A DNA stretch of 38,405 nt from an uncultured Clostridia bacterium (GTDB taxonomy: Bacteria; Bacillota; Clostridia; Oscillospirales; Ruminococcaceae): positions 1 to 38,405 of the forward strand of contig CANRFM010000019.1 of NCBI GenBank assembly GCA_947629905.1, read 5' to 3'. Both the position numbers and the translations under genes were made by a program. The notes under the pieces are model-generated. The model was given only the letters and a program-made list of their open reading frames with translations. It was not told the origin of the DNA and ran no database searches. Shown one piece after another: positions 1 to 7,347 of the stretch (position 1 is its first letter; each line of letters opens with the position of its first letter).

Positions 1-1005
1 GGTTATGGTTTGAGTAAAATTGCTCATCATCTTGAAAGCGAGCAGATACTTTCTCCCTCGGCTTACTTTGGCAGATTCAGGGAAGGAAGTGCCGCAGCGG
101 TCAATCCTTATCACTGGTCACCGCAGACGATAGCAAATATTCTTTCCAAACCTGAATACTGCGGAGACACTGTGAATTTCAGGACAGAAAAGCCGTCTTA
201 CAAAAGCAAGCGTATTCTCAAGCATGATCCGAAGGACTACAAAATTTTCCGAAATACGCAGGATGCGATCATTGACAGAGATGTGTTTGAAAGGGCACAG
301 GAAAAACTGGCACAGCGAAAGCGAGTACCTGCAATTAAGGAAAAGCCTTTATACAGTGGTTACTTGATTTGTCATGACTGTGGCTGTAGGATGTATCTTA
401 CGAGAACAAGAACAGGAACAAACCCACATTATGTGTGCGGAGGCTATCGCAAAGCAATAAGAATTTGCACAGCACACTATATTCGTGAGGAAAGCCTGAC
501 AGAGCAAGTACTTTCAGAGATCCGGAGCATCGTTGAGGACTACAAGAAAAACCCGAAAGCATTTACAAAGAAAATACAAAATAAATTTCAGTCCGAATGT
601 TCTGTGAATGAAAAGAAGGCAGAAAAAAGACTCTCCGAAATTATGGAGAGGCTTGCGGAAATTGAGATGTTCATTCAGAAATTATATGAGGATAAAGTAA
701 AAGGGAATATCTCACAGGAAGTTTTCGCAAATCTGACAAAAAAGTACACGGACGAAAAAACAGGGTTGTTTGCGGAGCGAGAAATGCTGAAATGTGGTGA
801 AAATGAGAAAAAACAGTTTGTAAAGAAATTTAACCAATTTGTTGCGGCTGTTGAAAGCATCGGGAGTATAGTTGAGGTCACTCCGGACTTATTACGGGGG
901 TTGATTGACAAGATCGAAGTATACGAAGGTGTAAAGGAAGAAGGAAAACGCAGAGAACCGGCAAAAATTAAGGTTTATTTCATCGGTATCGGTGATTTGA
1001 GTTAG
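1..1005 (+). CDS. Large serine recombinase, C-terminal part (5' end outside window)
   Basis: The reading frame is open from base 1, so this is the distal part of a longer gene; a TTG at 10 is not a convincing start. In order it holds the end of a 'Recombinase' domain (WSPQTIANILSKPEYCGD and the D-x-FERAQEKL segment), a zinc ribbon with CHDCGC and a later C/C pair (YVCGG, ICTAH), a long Lys/Glu-rich coiled-coil stretch (about residues 195-280), and a C-terminal piece like DUF4368 (LIDKIEVYEG). This matches TnpX/TndX-type large serine recombinases that excise and integrate conjugative or mobilisable transposons with short target duplications. Such genes usually sit at the edge of their element, so the element probably lies to the left and ends just past 1005. 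The catalytic serine domain is not in the window. Confidence 0.92.
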   Translation, partial: GYGLSKIAHHLESEQILSPSAYFGRFREGSAAAVNPYHWSPQTIANILSKPEYCGDTVNFRTEKPSYKSKRILKHDPKDYKIFRNTQDAIIDRDVFERAQEKLAQRKRVPAIKEKPLYSGYLICHDCGCRMYLTRTRTGTNPHYVCGGYRKAIRICTAHYIREESLTEQVLSEIRSIVEDYKKNPKAFTKKIQNKFQSECSVNEKKAEKRLSEIMERLAEIEMFIQKLYEDKVKGNISQEVFANLTKKYTDEKTGLFAEREMLKCGENEKKQFVKKFNQFVAAVESIGSIVEVTPDLLRGLIDKIEVYEGVKEEGKRREPAKIKVYFIGIGDLS

Positions 1006-1069
1006 CTCGAAACGGTTACTTCCCTAATTCATCTAACCATCCTAATTTCGTTTTTCTTTGCTTGTTTCA

Positions 1070-1089
1070 GGACTTTTTTGACAGGCTGA
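1070..1089. repeat. 20-bp sequence, inverted copy of 38017-38036 (possible solo IS end)
   Basis: GGACTTTTTTGACAGGCTGA occurs here, and its exact reverse complement lies at 38017-38036, about 60 bp before an IS1182-type transposase start. The match stops at both ends (mismatches at 1069 and 1090). A 20-bp perfect match in 38 kb is not chance. The simplest reading is a terminal inverted repeat of that IS family left behind here; a shared terminator segment is the alternative. Confidence 0.6.
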
Positions 1090-1122
1090 GACCCGCACGA
1101 AATACCGTGCGGGTCATTTTTT
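1090..1122 (+). terminator. Rho-independent terminator
   Basis: A perfect 9-bp stem, GACCCGCAC (1090-1098) and GTGCGGGTC (1107-1115), with an 8-nt loop, is followed by A and six T on the plus strand. It would stop plus-strand transcription coming from the recombinase side. The T tract runs into the stop codon of the minus-strand lipoprotein gene; there is no T tract for the minus direction. Confidence 0.85.
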
Positions 1123-1972
1123 ATCGCAGGGGAAGTGTTTCGGTCGGTTCGGTAGGTGCAGCCGTTTCAGAGGGCAGTGTGCTGACCGGCAGGGATTCCT
1201 GCGGAACGACACCCGGCTGTGTCAGATCAATGGCTTCATGGATCCGGTTAAAGCCCTTGGCGGTATAGCGGTCTATCGTGTACCAGTCGCAGTCAAGTTT
1301 GACACCGTTCACCTCTTCATACAGCCAGATAGCGATCGTCCCGTCCTGATTGGCGATAGCAGTTGCTTCCGGTCGCATATCGTTGAGGGCTTCATAATAG
1401 GTCTGTGCCATTTCGCAGAGGGCGTTGTTGTTGTAGAACGGGAACGCCGCAGCCGGATCGCTGCGCACCCATGTGAGTTCTTCCACGCTGCCGTCCTCCC
1501 ATTTCAGGGCAGCATTCTGACTGCCTGCCCAGAAAATCTGAGCGGACATCTGCGAAGTGGTATCCCCGATATGAAATACCGCCGTATCTCCCTGCACGGC
1601 ATAGGTAAAGCCCATACCTTCCCCGTCCTGCTGCTGAATGTAGCTGCCGTTAGTCTCATCATAGAAGAGGAAGAAACGCTCCGTGTCGTCCTTCTCCATT
1701 TTTCCGAGCCAGATCGAGCCCGCAAGCCCGGAAACCTGCGGGGCAGTTTCCGTTTCCGTGGCATCCTGCGTTTCAGGCTGCACTTCCGGTGCTTCCGTGG
1801 GTCTGACAAGCTCCGGGACGGGCGGAATGCTTTCCGGGATCTGTTCCTCTGTTTCTTCTGTCGCTTCCGTGGTTTCCTCCATAAAATCGTTGTGACCGCT
1901 TTCCGTATCGCATCCTGTGCAGAGCAGTGCCGTCACACTGCAGAGCAGCAGAGCTATCCATTTACATTTCAT
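1121..1972 (-). CDS. Secreted lipoprotein of unknown function
   Basis: A 283-aa protein with a lipoprotein signal peptide: MKCKW, hydrophobic core, then the lipobox LCTGC, so the mature N-terminal Cys would be lipidated and anchored outside the membrane. Residues about 25-70 are an acidic Thr/Glu/Pro-rich linker, followed by a globular region of about 190 residues (GSIWLGKMEKDD to RIHEAIDLT) and a Ser/Thr/Pro-rich tail. I recognise no family with confidence; the globular part has the look of a small lipocalin-like or stress lipoprotein fold, but that is a guess. AGGAGG at 1980-1985 precedes the ATG. A full-consensus promoter lies at 2007-2035, so it is probably monocistronic. Confidence 0.85.
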   Translation of the reverse strand: MKCKWIALLLCSVTALLCTGCDTESGHNDFMEETTEATEETEEQIPESIPPVPELVRPTEAPEVQPETQDATETETAPQVSGLAGSIWLGKMEKDDTERFFLFYDETNGSYIQQQDGEGMGFTYAVQGDTAVFHIGDTTSQMSAQIFWAGSQNAALKWEDGSVEELTWVRSDPAAAFPFYNNNALCEMAQTYYEALNDMRPEATAIANQDGTIAIWLYEEVNGVKLDCDWYTIDRYTAKGFNRIHEAIDLTQPGVVPQESLPVSTLPSETAAPTEPTETLPLR

Positions 1973-2006
1973 AGATTTTGCCTCCTGTGATTTAGTATCC
2001 CATTCT

Positions 2007-2035
2007 ATTATAACGTATTATAAAGAATTTGTCAA
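2007..2035 (-). promoter_or_regulatory. Sigma-A promoter of the lipoprotein gene
   Basis: On the minus strand TTGACA (2035-2030) and TATAAT (2012-2007) are 17 nt apart, a full consensus pair about 35 bp upstream of the ATG. The dispersed repeat element begins right behind the -35 box. Confidence 0.85.
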
Positions 2036-2115
2036 GCGCCGGCAGGCTGCCGGCTCCGTGGTGCCTCCCAATGCCGCCTTTGGCGGCAAAGGTCGGCTTG
2101 CCCGACTGATAGTGC
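2036..2115 (-). repeat. Dispersed intergenic repeat, copy A
   Basis: Read on the minus strand this stretch matches 23018-23082 on the plus strand over about 60 bp: a TGCACTAYCAGTCG start, AGCCGACCTTTG, a short variable hairpin, then GCATTGGGAGGCACCACGG. A GC-rich inverted pair (GCCGGCAGgctGCCGGC type, 2039-2054) follows. Related shorter copies lie at 2205-2226 and 22396-22457. All are between genes, which fits a small non-autonomous palindromic repeat family. Confidence 0.75.
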
Positions 2116-2128
2116 AATAAGGGGGGCA

Positions 2129-2192
2129 GGGGGCGAAGCCCCCGCAACATAGCCCCCTTCCCCTTGGGGAAGGGGGGCGGGGGGATGGGGGA
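2129..2192. repeat. GC-rich double hairpin with G-quadruplex-like run
   Basis: Two hairpins sit side by side: GGGGGC/GCCCCC (2129-2134/2138-2143, loop GAA), and an 11-bp perfect stem CCCCCTTCCCC (2153-2163) / GGGGAAGGGGG (2166-2176). On the plus strand, four G runs (2166-2169, 2172-2177, 2179-2184, 2187-2191) separated by 1-2 bases meet the usual G-quadruplex pattern. No gene is seen here. With copies A and the partial repeat at 2205 it fills most of the 1973-2343 gap. Confidence 0.7.
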
Positions 2193-2204
2193 CAGCGAGG
2201 CGCT

Positions 2205-2226
2205 GTACCGAGCTGCCTCCCAATGC
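2205..2226 (-). repeat. Partial copy of the dispersed intergenic repeat
   Basis: GCTGCCTCCCAATGCGGC repeats the core of copy A (GTGCCTCCCAATGC at 2060-2073). Only the core is recognisable. Confidence 0.5.
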
Positions 2227-2288
2227 GGCTGCTCTCAGGAGAGTTTATGGATCTTAATAAAAAATTATTGAAAAACGATAAAAAGTAC

Positions 2289-2317
2289 TTGACAAAGGAT
2301 AATTGCTATGGTATAAT
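2289..2317 (+). promoter_or_regulatory. Consensus sigma-A promoter of the 2344-7218 operon
   Basis: TTGACA (2289-2294), 17-nt spacer, TATAAT (2312-2317), with TG one base upstream (extended -10). Expected start near 2324, a leader of about 20 nt to the first ATG. It is the only strong promoter seen for the six-gene operon. Confidence 0.9.
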
Positions 2318-2343
2318 AAAGAAAACCATAGGAGGGAATGGCT

Positions 2344-2805
2344 ATGTGGAACAAGGATAGATCCCTGTCGCTGTCAATTATTCTCGTGCGTATCCTGTTT
2401 GTGTTCATTATCGTGCTGTGCTTCTGCGTGCCGGTCATGGTGCATTGGTATGACACCACATTCACGGAACGCATGGGGCTGCTCAATGGCTCAGTATTTG
2501 TGCCGCTGTGTATCTGCCTGTATGCGGCAGCCGTGTTCGGGGAAGTCTGTCTCATTCATCTGGGCAGACTGCTGCTGAACCTGCGGAATGACAAGGTATT
2601 CACGGCTGAAAACTGTCATCATCTGCGGGTGATCTCGTGGTGCTGTCTGTTGGCAGCGATCCCGTTTTTCGTGCTTGGCTTCTGGCGGTCGTTAAGCTTT
2701 GTCGTGGCAATGGCTGCGGGCTTTTTCGGGCTGATCTTACGGGTGCTGAAAAACGTCTTTGACAAAGCGGTCGAATTGCAGGAAGAAAGCGACTACACGA
2801 TTTAA
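2344..2805 (+). CDS. DUF2975-type small membrane protein
   Basis: Hydrophobic protein of 153 aa with about four membrane segments (near residues 9-32, 48-70, 95-112, 118-135) and no enzyme motif. Size, topology and the directly following small HTH protein match the DUF2975 plus YozG/HTH_26 pairs that are widespread in Firmicutes. I chose ATG 2344 over ATG 2338: GGAGGG at 2331-2336 is 7 nt from 2344 but would touch 2338. First gene of the operon. The function is unknown; the membrane protein may sense or titrate the regulator next to it (inference). Confidence 0.8.
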   Translation: MWNKDRSLSLSIILVRILFVFIIVLCFCVPVMVHWYDTTFTERMGLLNGSVFVPLCICLYAAAVFGEVCLIHLGRLLLNLRNDKVFTAENCHHLRVISWCCLLAAIPFFVLGFWRSLSFVVAMAAGFFGLILRVLKNVFDKAVELQEESDYTI

Positions 2806-2818
2806 GGAGGAATGTGCC

Positions 2819-3061
2819 GTGCCGATCATTGTAAATCTGGACGTGATGATGGCGAAGCGCAAGATCTCCTCGAATGAACTTGCGAAGATCATCGACATCA
2901 CGCCTGCTAACCTGTCCATTCTGAAAACCGGAAAGGCGAAAGCCATTCGCTTTGCCACACTCGACAAACTCTGTGAAGCGCTGCACTGCCAGCCGGGCGA
3001 TCTCCTCGCATGGGAACCGGAAACCGATGCAGCCGAATCATCGCACAAGGAGGTGCTGTGA
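2819..3061 (+). CDS. Small Cro/C1-type HTH regulator (YozG-like)
   Basis: An 80-aa protein starting with GTG, 8 nt after AAGGAGG (2804-2810). Residues about 5-68 form an XRE-type helix-turn-helix: MMAKRKISSNELAKIID, ITPANLSILKTGKAKAIRF as recognition helix region, ATLDKLCEALHCQPGDLLAW as the closing part. This is the HTH_26/YozG group, which pairs with DUF2975 membrane proteins. The start lies 13 bp after the upstream stop; its TGA overlaps the next ATG by one base. It likely autoregulates the operon at the promoter near 2289-2317 (inference; no operator was identified). Confidence 0.88.
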   Translation: MPIIVNLDVMMAKRKISSNELAKIIDITPANLSILKTGKAKAIRFATLDKLCEALHCQPGDLLAWEPETDAAESSHKEVL

Positions 3062-3453
3062 TGCAGACAAAACAGGCTGCACTCCGGTATGCTGTGCTTG
3101 CGGGCGTGCTGCTCGGTATCGAAATTCTCATCGGGGCATTTGTGCCGCACACCATGTGGCTGCGCTCTTACGGGGGCGATGTGCTGGTCATTCCGCTGAT
3201 CTACTGCCTTGTGCGTATTTTCGTGAAGTATTTGCCCCGGACGATGCCGCTGCTGATGTGCGGCGTGGGATTTTTGGCAGAACTATCGCAGTATTTCCAC
3301 CTGAGCGACCACCTTGGTTTTGCACGGGGCAGTCTGCCGGCTATTATCATCGGAACGAGTTTCAGCCCGGCAGATCTGGCTTGCTATGCGGCAGGAATGC
3401 TGCTCATTTACGGCGTTATGCTGTTAAGAAAGGAGACACACAGAAATGAATGA
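3061..3453 (+). CDS. DUF2809-like membrane protein
   Basis: A 130-aa polytopic protein with about four to five membrane segments and the sequence YGGDVLVIPLIYCLVR, the conserved GD-VL-V-L-Y pattern of the DUF2809 family, followed by a segment like the VanZ-type FLAELSQ(Y)F. The ATG overlaps the HTH gene's TGA (TGATG) and has AAGGAGG 5 nt upstream, so it is translationally coupled. The last 8 bases overlap the next gene. Function unknown. Confidence 0.75.
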   Translation: MQTKQAALRYAVLAGVLLGIEILIGAFVPHTMWLRSYGGDVLVIPLIYCLVRIFVKYLPRTMPLLMCGVGFLAELSQYFHLSDHLGFARGSLPAIIIGTSFSPADLACYAAGMLLIYGVMLLRKETHRNE

Positions 3454-4948
3454 CTACGAGACGATCTACACCCCATCCGCTGAAGTCCTGCCGGAAGAGC
3501 AGGAAATGGAAACATTCACCCGGACGGACAGACTGACGGCATTTGCCATGCTGCTGGGCGGTTTTCTGTTCGTGCGGTTCGGGATGTACCATGTTGCCGG
3601 ACTGCTGACGACACTGGTCGTGTGGGGTATCCTGACGGTTGAACTGCTTTTCCTGAAACACAAAGGCATAACGCTTGACAAGGGCGGCTATGTCATGGCA
3701 GTAGTGCTGTATGTATTTGCGGCAGTGTATACCGTCACGGCTTCTACCCTCCTGAAAACGCTAAACACGGTCTTTCTGGTGCTGACCGGGTGCTTGTTCC
3801 TGTTCCGGGCAGCTGCACCGGGAAAGGCAGTCTTTGCCTTCCTGCCGCTGACCCTGTCAAAGGCAGTATTCACGCTCCCGTTCCTGCATTTCGGGAAAGC
3901 GTTCCGCTGCCTCATCAGCGGCAAAACAGGCAGAAACTGGAAACAGGCAGGTCTTGCCCTACTCGGCTTTCTGCTTGCCGTGCCGATGACTTTAGTCGTG
4001 GCAGGACTCCTGTGCAGCGCAGACCCCGGTGTCAACTGGATGCTAAATCAGCTGTTCCATGCACCGCAGGAGGAACTGGCGGCCTTGCTCCCGCATCTGT
4101 TGGTCGGTATCCCGATCGGGGCAGGGATGTTCAGTGTCCTGTGGTCTGCCGCAAACAAAAGCGTTTCCTTCACGGAGGAGGACGGCGAAGCTGCCGCCCG
4201 AAGCTGCCGTTTCCTGCCGTGTGCGCTGGCATATGCGGCAGTCACCCCGATCTGCCTGCTGTACGTGCTGTACATCGTGTCGCAGATGGGGTATTTCCTC
4301 GGCGGATTCACCGGGGAAACGGGGGAACTGAATTATGCCGACTACGCAAGGCAGGGCTTCTTTGAGCTGTGTGCCGTGTGCTGTATCAATCTTTCGGTCA
4401 TTGCCTGTCTGGGGCTGTTCACAAAGCGCAGCGGAGAGGAACGCCCTCTGCCCACGAAGCTCTATAACTGCTACCTGTGCGTGTGTTCGCTCTTTATTGC
4501 CGGAACAGCCATTGCAAAAATGTGCCTTTATATCCGGGTCTACGGCTTGACGGAACTGCGGGTGTATACCACATGGTTCATGGTGCTGCTCGTGATCGGG
4601 TTCGGGGTGTTGGCTGTGCGGCAATTCGTGAAACTGCCGGTCGGGAAAATTGCGGCAGTCACCTTTACCGTGATGTTTGCGCTGCTGTGCTTCTCCCGTC
4701 CGCAGAAGCTGATCGTTTCATACAATGCAAAGCAGTATCTTGCCGGGCATATTGCGGAATTTGACATTACCATTGTGGAAGATATGTCCTTGGATGCCGT
4801 TGCCGGGCTGATGACGTTTGACGAGGCAACACGCATCCGACTGGCAGAGGAGGATCATGCCACGCTGTGGCACTGCCCGGATGTCAAGGATCTGGACTTC
4901 TACGAAAGCCTGAACCTGTCCGCATGGGAGGTCATGCTCCGTGACTGA
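3446..4948 (+). CDS. Large polytopic membrane protein, DUF4153/DUF4173-like
   Basis: A 500-aa protein with a short charged N-terminus (EVLPEEQEMETFTRTDRL), then about eleven to twelve membrane segments and a cytoplasmic or external tail of about 75 residues ending LSAWEVMLRD. The 'CSADPGVNWMLNQLF' stretch after a central membrane helix resembles the DUF4153/DUF4173 family; the match is by eye. RBS AAAGGAG (about 3428-3434). Overlaps its neighbours on both sides (8 bp each), so it is part of the operon. No catalytic motif was found. Confidence 0.75.
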   Translation: MNDYETIYTPSAEVLPEEQEMETFTRTDRLTAFAMLLGGFLFVRFGMYHVAGLLTTLVVWGILTVELLFLKHKGITLDKGGYVMAVVLYVFAAVYTVTASTLLKTLNTVFLVLTGCLFLFRAAAPGKAVFAFLPLTLSKAVFTLPFLHFGKAFRCLISGKTGRNWKQAGLALLGFLLAVPMTLVVAGLLCSADPGVNWMLNQLFHAPQEELAALLPHLLVGIPIGAGMFSVLWSAANKSVSFTEEDGEAAARSCRFLPCALAYAAVTPICLLYVLYIVSQMGYFLGGFTGETGELNYADYARQGFFELCAVCCINLSVIACLGLFTKRSGEERPLPTKLYNCYLCVCSLFIAGTAIAKMCLYIRVYGLTELRVYTTWFMVLLVIGFGVLAVRQFVKLPVGKIAAVTFTVMFALLCFSRPQKLIVSYNAKQYLAGHIAEFDITIVEDMSLDAVAGLMTFDEATRIRLAEEDHATLWHCPDVKDLDFYESLNLSAWEVMLRD

Positions 4949-5876
4949 TGCTTTCCCCTATTCGCTCGACAACAAGCGCTATCATACGCTGCACTATCAC
5001 AACCGGCAGCGATTCGGGGGACGGGTGGAGAAAGCAGCCCTGAACGGCGGCTTCACCTGCCCGAATCTGGACGGCACAAAGGGCACAGGCGGCTGTGCGT
5101 TCTGTGACGGCGGGAGCGGTGCATTTACCCATGCGCTGCCCCTACAGGAACAACTTGCGGCAGAGCAGGAACGTATTGCCCGGAAATACGGCAAGCCCGT
5201 GCCGATGATCGCCTATTTTCAGGTACACACCAATACCTACGCCCCCGTGGAACAGCTCCGGGCGTTGTTTATGCAGGCGCTAACGTTTCCGGGGGTGGTG
5301 GGGCTTTCCGCTGCGACCCGTCCGGACTGCCTGCCGGAAGCGGTGCTTGCGCTTCTTGCGGAGCTTGCGCAGAAAACATACCTGACTGTGGAACTGGGCT
5401 TGCAGACGGTACACGACCGGACGGCGGAAGCGTTCGGGCGGGGGTATGCGTTTCCGGAATTTCTTGCCGCCTACCGGAAATTACAGGCACTCGGCATCCG
5501 CACCTGCATCCACCTCATCAACGGCTTGCCCGGCGAAAGCCTTGAAGATATGCTGCAAACGGCAGAAACGGTCGGCAAGCTCCGTCCGCAGGCGGTAAAA
5601 CTGCAATTGCTGCACATCCTCTCCGGGACACGCTATGCGGAGCTGTACCGCACCGGACAGATCACGCCCATGACACGGGAAAATTATATAGACACCGTTG
5701 TCCGGCAGCTTGCCCTGCTCCCGCCGGAAACAGTCATCGAACGCCTGACCGGAGACGGCGAAAAAGCAAAACTGCTTGCGCCGCTCTGGAGTGCCGACAA
5801 GCGCAAGACCCTTGTGGGGATCGACAAATTACAGGCGGCAAGGGATACATGGCAGGGAAAAGATTTCAGGGGGTGA
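4941..5876 (+). CDS. Radical SAM protein, TIGR01212 family (YtqA/YhcC-like)
   Basis: A 311-aa protein starting GTG with GGGAGG about 10 nt upstream. It has the C-x11-C-x2-C cluster motif special to this family (C40, C52, C55: CPNLDGTKGTGGCAFC) instead of the usual CxxxCxxC, then family blocks: YFQVHTNTYA, GLSAATRPDC, ELGLQTVHD and HLINGLPGES. The fold would bind a [4Fe-4S] cluster and SAM. The family is conserved across bacteria, but its reaction is not settled. The gene overlaps the membrane protein gene by 8 bp and is 4 bp from the next radical SAM gene, so the two are co-translated. Confidence 0.93.
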   Translation: MTDAFPYSLDNKRYHTLHYHNRQRFGGRVEKAALNGGFTCPNLDGTKGTGGCAFCDGGSGAFTHALPLQEQLAAEQERIARKYGKPVPMIAYFQVHTNTYAPVEQLRALFMQALTFPGVVGLSAATRPDCLPEAVLALLAELAQKTYLTVELGLQTVHDRTAEAFGRGYAFPEFLAAYRKLQALGIRTCIHLINGLPGESLEDMLQTAETVGKLRPQAVKLQLLHILSGTRYAELYRTGQITPMTRENYIDTVVRQLALLPPETVIERLTGDGEKAKLLAPLWSADKRKTLVGIDKLQAARDTWQGKDFRG

Positions 5877-5880
5877 CATC

Positions 5881-7218
5881 ATGTACATCAAACTCATTCA
5901 GCCGAAAATGCGCCGCCGTCCCATGGACACGGACATCAAGCTCCACATGGCACCGCCGCTCGGTCTGCTCACCATTGTGAATATGTTCCGGCAGGAACAT
6001 AACATTGTACTCGAAAATGAAAATATCCAGCCCATCACCTACGACAAGCCCGATCTGGTGGGCATTTCCGTTACTGTAGATACTTTGCCGGATGCCGTGA
6101 AAATTGCAGCCCGTTTCCGGAAAAAGGGTGTCAAGGTCGTTGCCGGCGGCATTCACATCACGACCGCTGCGGAGACTGTTCCGGCAGGGGCATTTGATGC
6201 GCTTTGCGTGGGGGCTGCCGAGGGCACATGGCGGGACATCGTACACGATCTTCAGCAGGGAAAGCTGAAAAAAATCTACCGCTGCAAGCCGCTCTCCGGG
6301 AAAGACATCGTGCCGCCTGCCTATGATTTCCTGAAAAAGTCCGAATACCTCTACTGCAACGTGGTGCACACAAGCCGTGGCTGTCCGTTCCGGTGTGATT
6401 TCTGCTACAACAGTGCCAAAGAACGCTGCTATGTCAACCGGGAGATCCAGGACGTGCTTGCCGATATTCAAGCTGTCGGCACAAAGCATATCATGTTCAT
6501 CGATGATAATTTCGCCGGAAACCCGAAATGGACGAAAGCCTTTCTCCGTGCCATTGAACCGCTCCACCTGCGGTGGAATGCTGCCGTTTCCCTGAATGCT
6601 GCCTACGATACGGAACTGCTTGACCTGATGGCACGCACGGGCTGTCAGAGCCTGTTCATCGGCTTTGAGAGCATCGACCCGAAATCTGTCAGCGGTGTCC
6701 ACAAGGTGCAGAACCATACCGAACGCTACGAGGAAGCCATTGCCGCTATCCACAGGCGGGGCATCATGATCAATGCCAGTTTCGTGTTTGGTCTGGACGG
6801 GGATACGCCGGAGACGTTTCCGGCAACGTTGGACTGGATCGTCCGCAACCGCATTGAGACCGTGACTTCCCACATCCTGACACCCTATCCGGGAACGGCA
6901 TTATACGACCGCATGAAGGCGCAGGGGCGCATTATTTCAAACGATCTGCGGCTGTACAATACGGCACACGTGGTCTACAAACCCCTCGGCATGACACGAA
7001 AAGAGCTGTATCAGGGGTATTTATGGATGTACCGGGAGATCTACAGCCTGAAAAACATTGCCCGCCGCCTGCCCGTCCACCCCAAGCCCCGTGCAGCCTA
7101 TCTGCTGTTCAATCTGCTCTACCGGCGGTACGGGAAATTCACGGATCACCTCTGTCAGCTTGTGACCTATGAACGCATCGGAAAACTGGCGGAACTGCTT
7201 TCCGGGCAGGTCTGGTAA
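5881..7218 (+). CDS. B12-binding-domain radical SAM protein
   Basis: A 445-aa protein. Residues about 1-140 look like a cobalamin-binding Rossmann domain (PPLGLLTIVNMF, DLVGISVTVDTLPDAVKIA, VVAGGIHITTAAETV) but lack a clear DxHxxG His, as is common in this class. Residues about 155-370 are the radical SAM barrel with C168-x3-C172-x2-C175 (GCPFRCDFC), FIDDNF, GCQSLFIGFESID and INASFVFGLDGD. The C-terminal about 80 residues (TAHVVYKPLGMTRKELYQGY) resemble the DUF4070-like tail of HpnJ/HpnR/BchE-type enzymes. Substrate unknown: methylation or rearrangement of a lipid or cofactor is the family norm. GGGGGTGA just upstream serves as RBS. Last gene of the operon. Confidence 0.9.
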   Translation: MYIKLIQPKMRRRPMDTDIKLHMAPPLGLLTIVNMFRQEHNIVLENENIQPITYDKPDLVGISVTVDTLPDAVKIAARFRKKGVKVVAGGIHITTAAETVPAGAFDALCVGAAEGTWRDIVHDLQQGKLKKIYRCKPLSGKDIVPPAYDFLKKSEYLYCNVVHTSRGCPFRCDFCYNSAKERCYVNREIQDVLADIQAVGTKHIMFIDDNFAGNPKWTKAFLRAIEPLHLRWNAAVSLNAAYDTELLDLMARTGCQSLFIGFESIDPKSVSGVHKVQNHTERYEEAIAAIHRRGIMINASFVFGLDGDTPETFPATLDWIVRNRIETVTSHILTPYPGTALYDRMKAQGRIISNDLRLYNTAHVVYKPLGMTRKELYQGYLWMYREIYSLKNIARRLPVHPKPRAAYLLFNLLYRRYGKFTDHLCQLVTYERIGKLAELLSGQVW

Positions 7219-7261
7219 ATCTTTATATTTATTTAATTCGTTTAAGAAACAGTAAATTTCC

Positions 7262-7290
7262 TTGCGGCGTTAGCGATTTCATGCTATACT
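7262..7290 (+). promoter_or_regulatory. Promoter directly before a hairpin
   Basis: TTGCGG (7262-7267), 17-nt spacer, TATACT (7285-7290), with TGC before the -10 (extended -10). The predicted start falls at the foot of the hairpin 7292-7332. It is the only promoter seen for the lipoprotein gene at 7538. Confidence 0.6.
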
Positions 7291-7291
7291 G

Positions 7292-7332
7292 AAAGCACTG
7301 CAGCCCCTTTCATTTGGGGCGCAGTGCTTTTT
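7292..7332 (+). terminator. Terminator-like hairpin
   Basis: AAAGCACTGC (7292-7301) pairs with GCAGTGCTTT (7321-7330), with an inner GCCCC/GGGGC pair, and ends in TTTTT. A-rich 5' side and T-rich 3' side. It can terminate the radical SAM operon (stop at 7218), but it also begins at the predicted start of the promoter 7262-7290, so it may act as a leader attenuator for the gene at 7538. Confidence 0.75.
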
Positions 7333-7347
7333 GCTTGCATATACTGA

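Noticed and set aside
1238-1990. 250-codon plus-strand frame
   Set aside because: Antisense to the lipoprotein gene, which has a lipobox, ribosome site and consensus promoter.
5866-6873. 335-codon minus-strand frame
   Set aside because: Antisense to the B12 radical SAM gene, which has a complete cluster motif and operon context.
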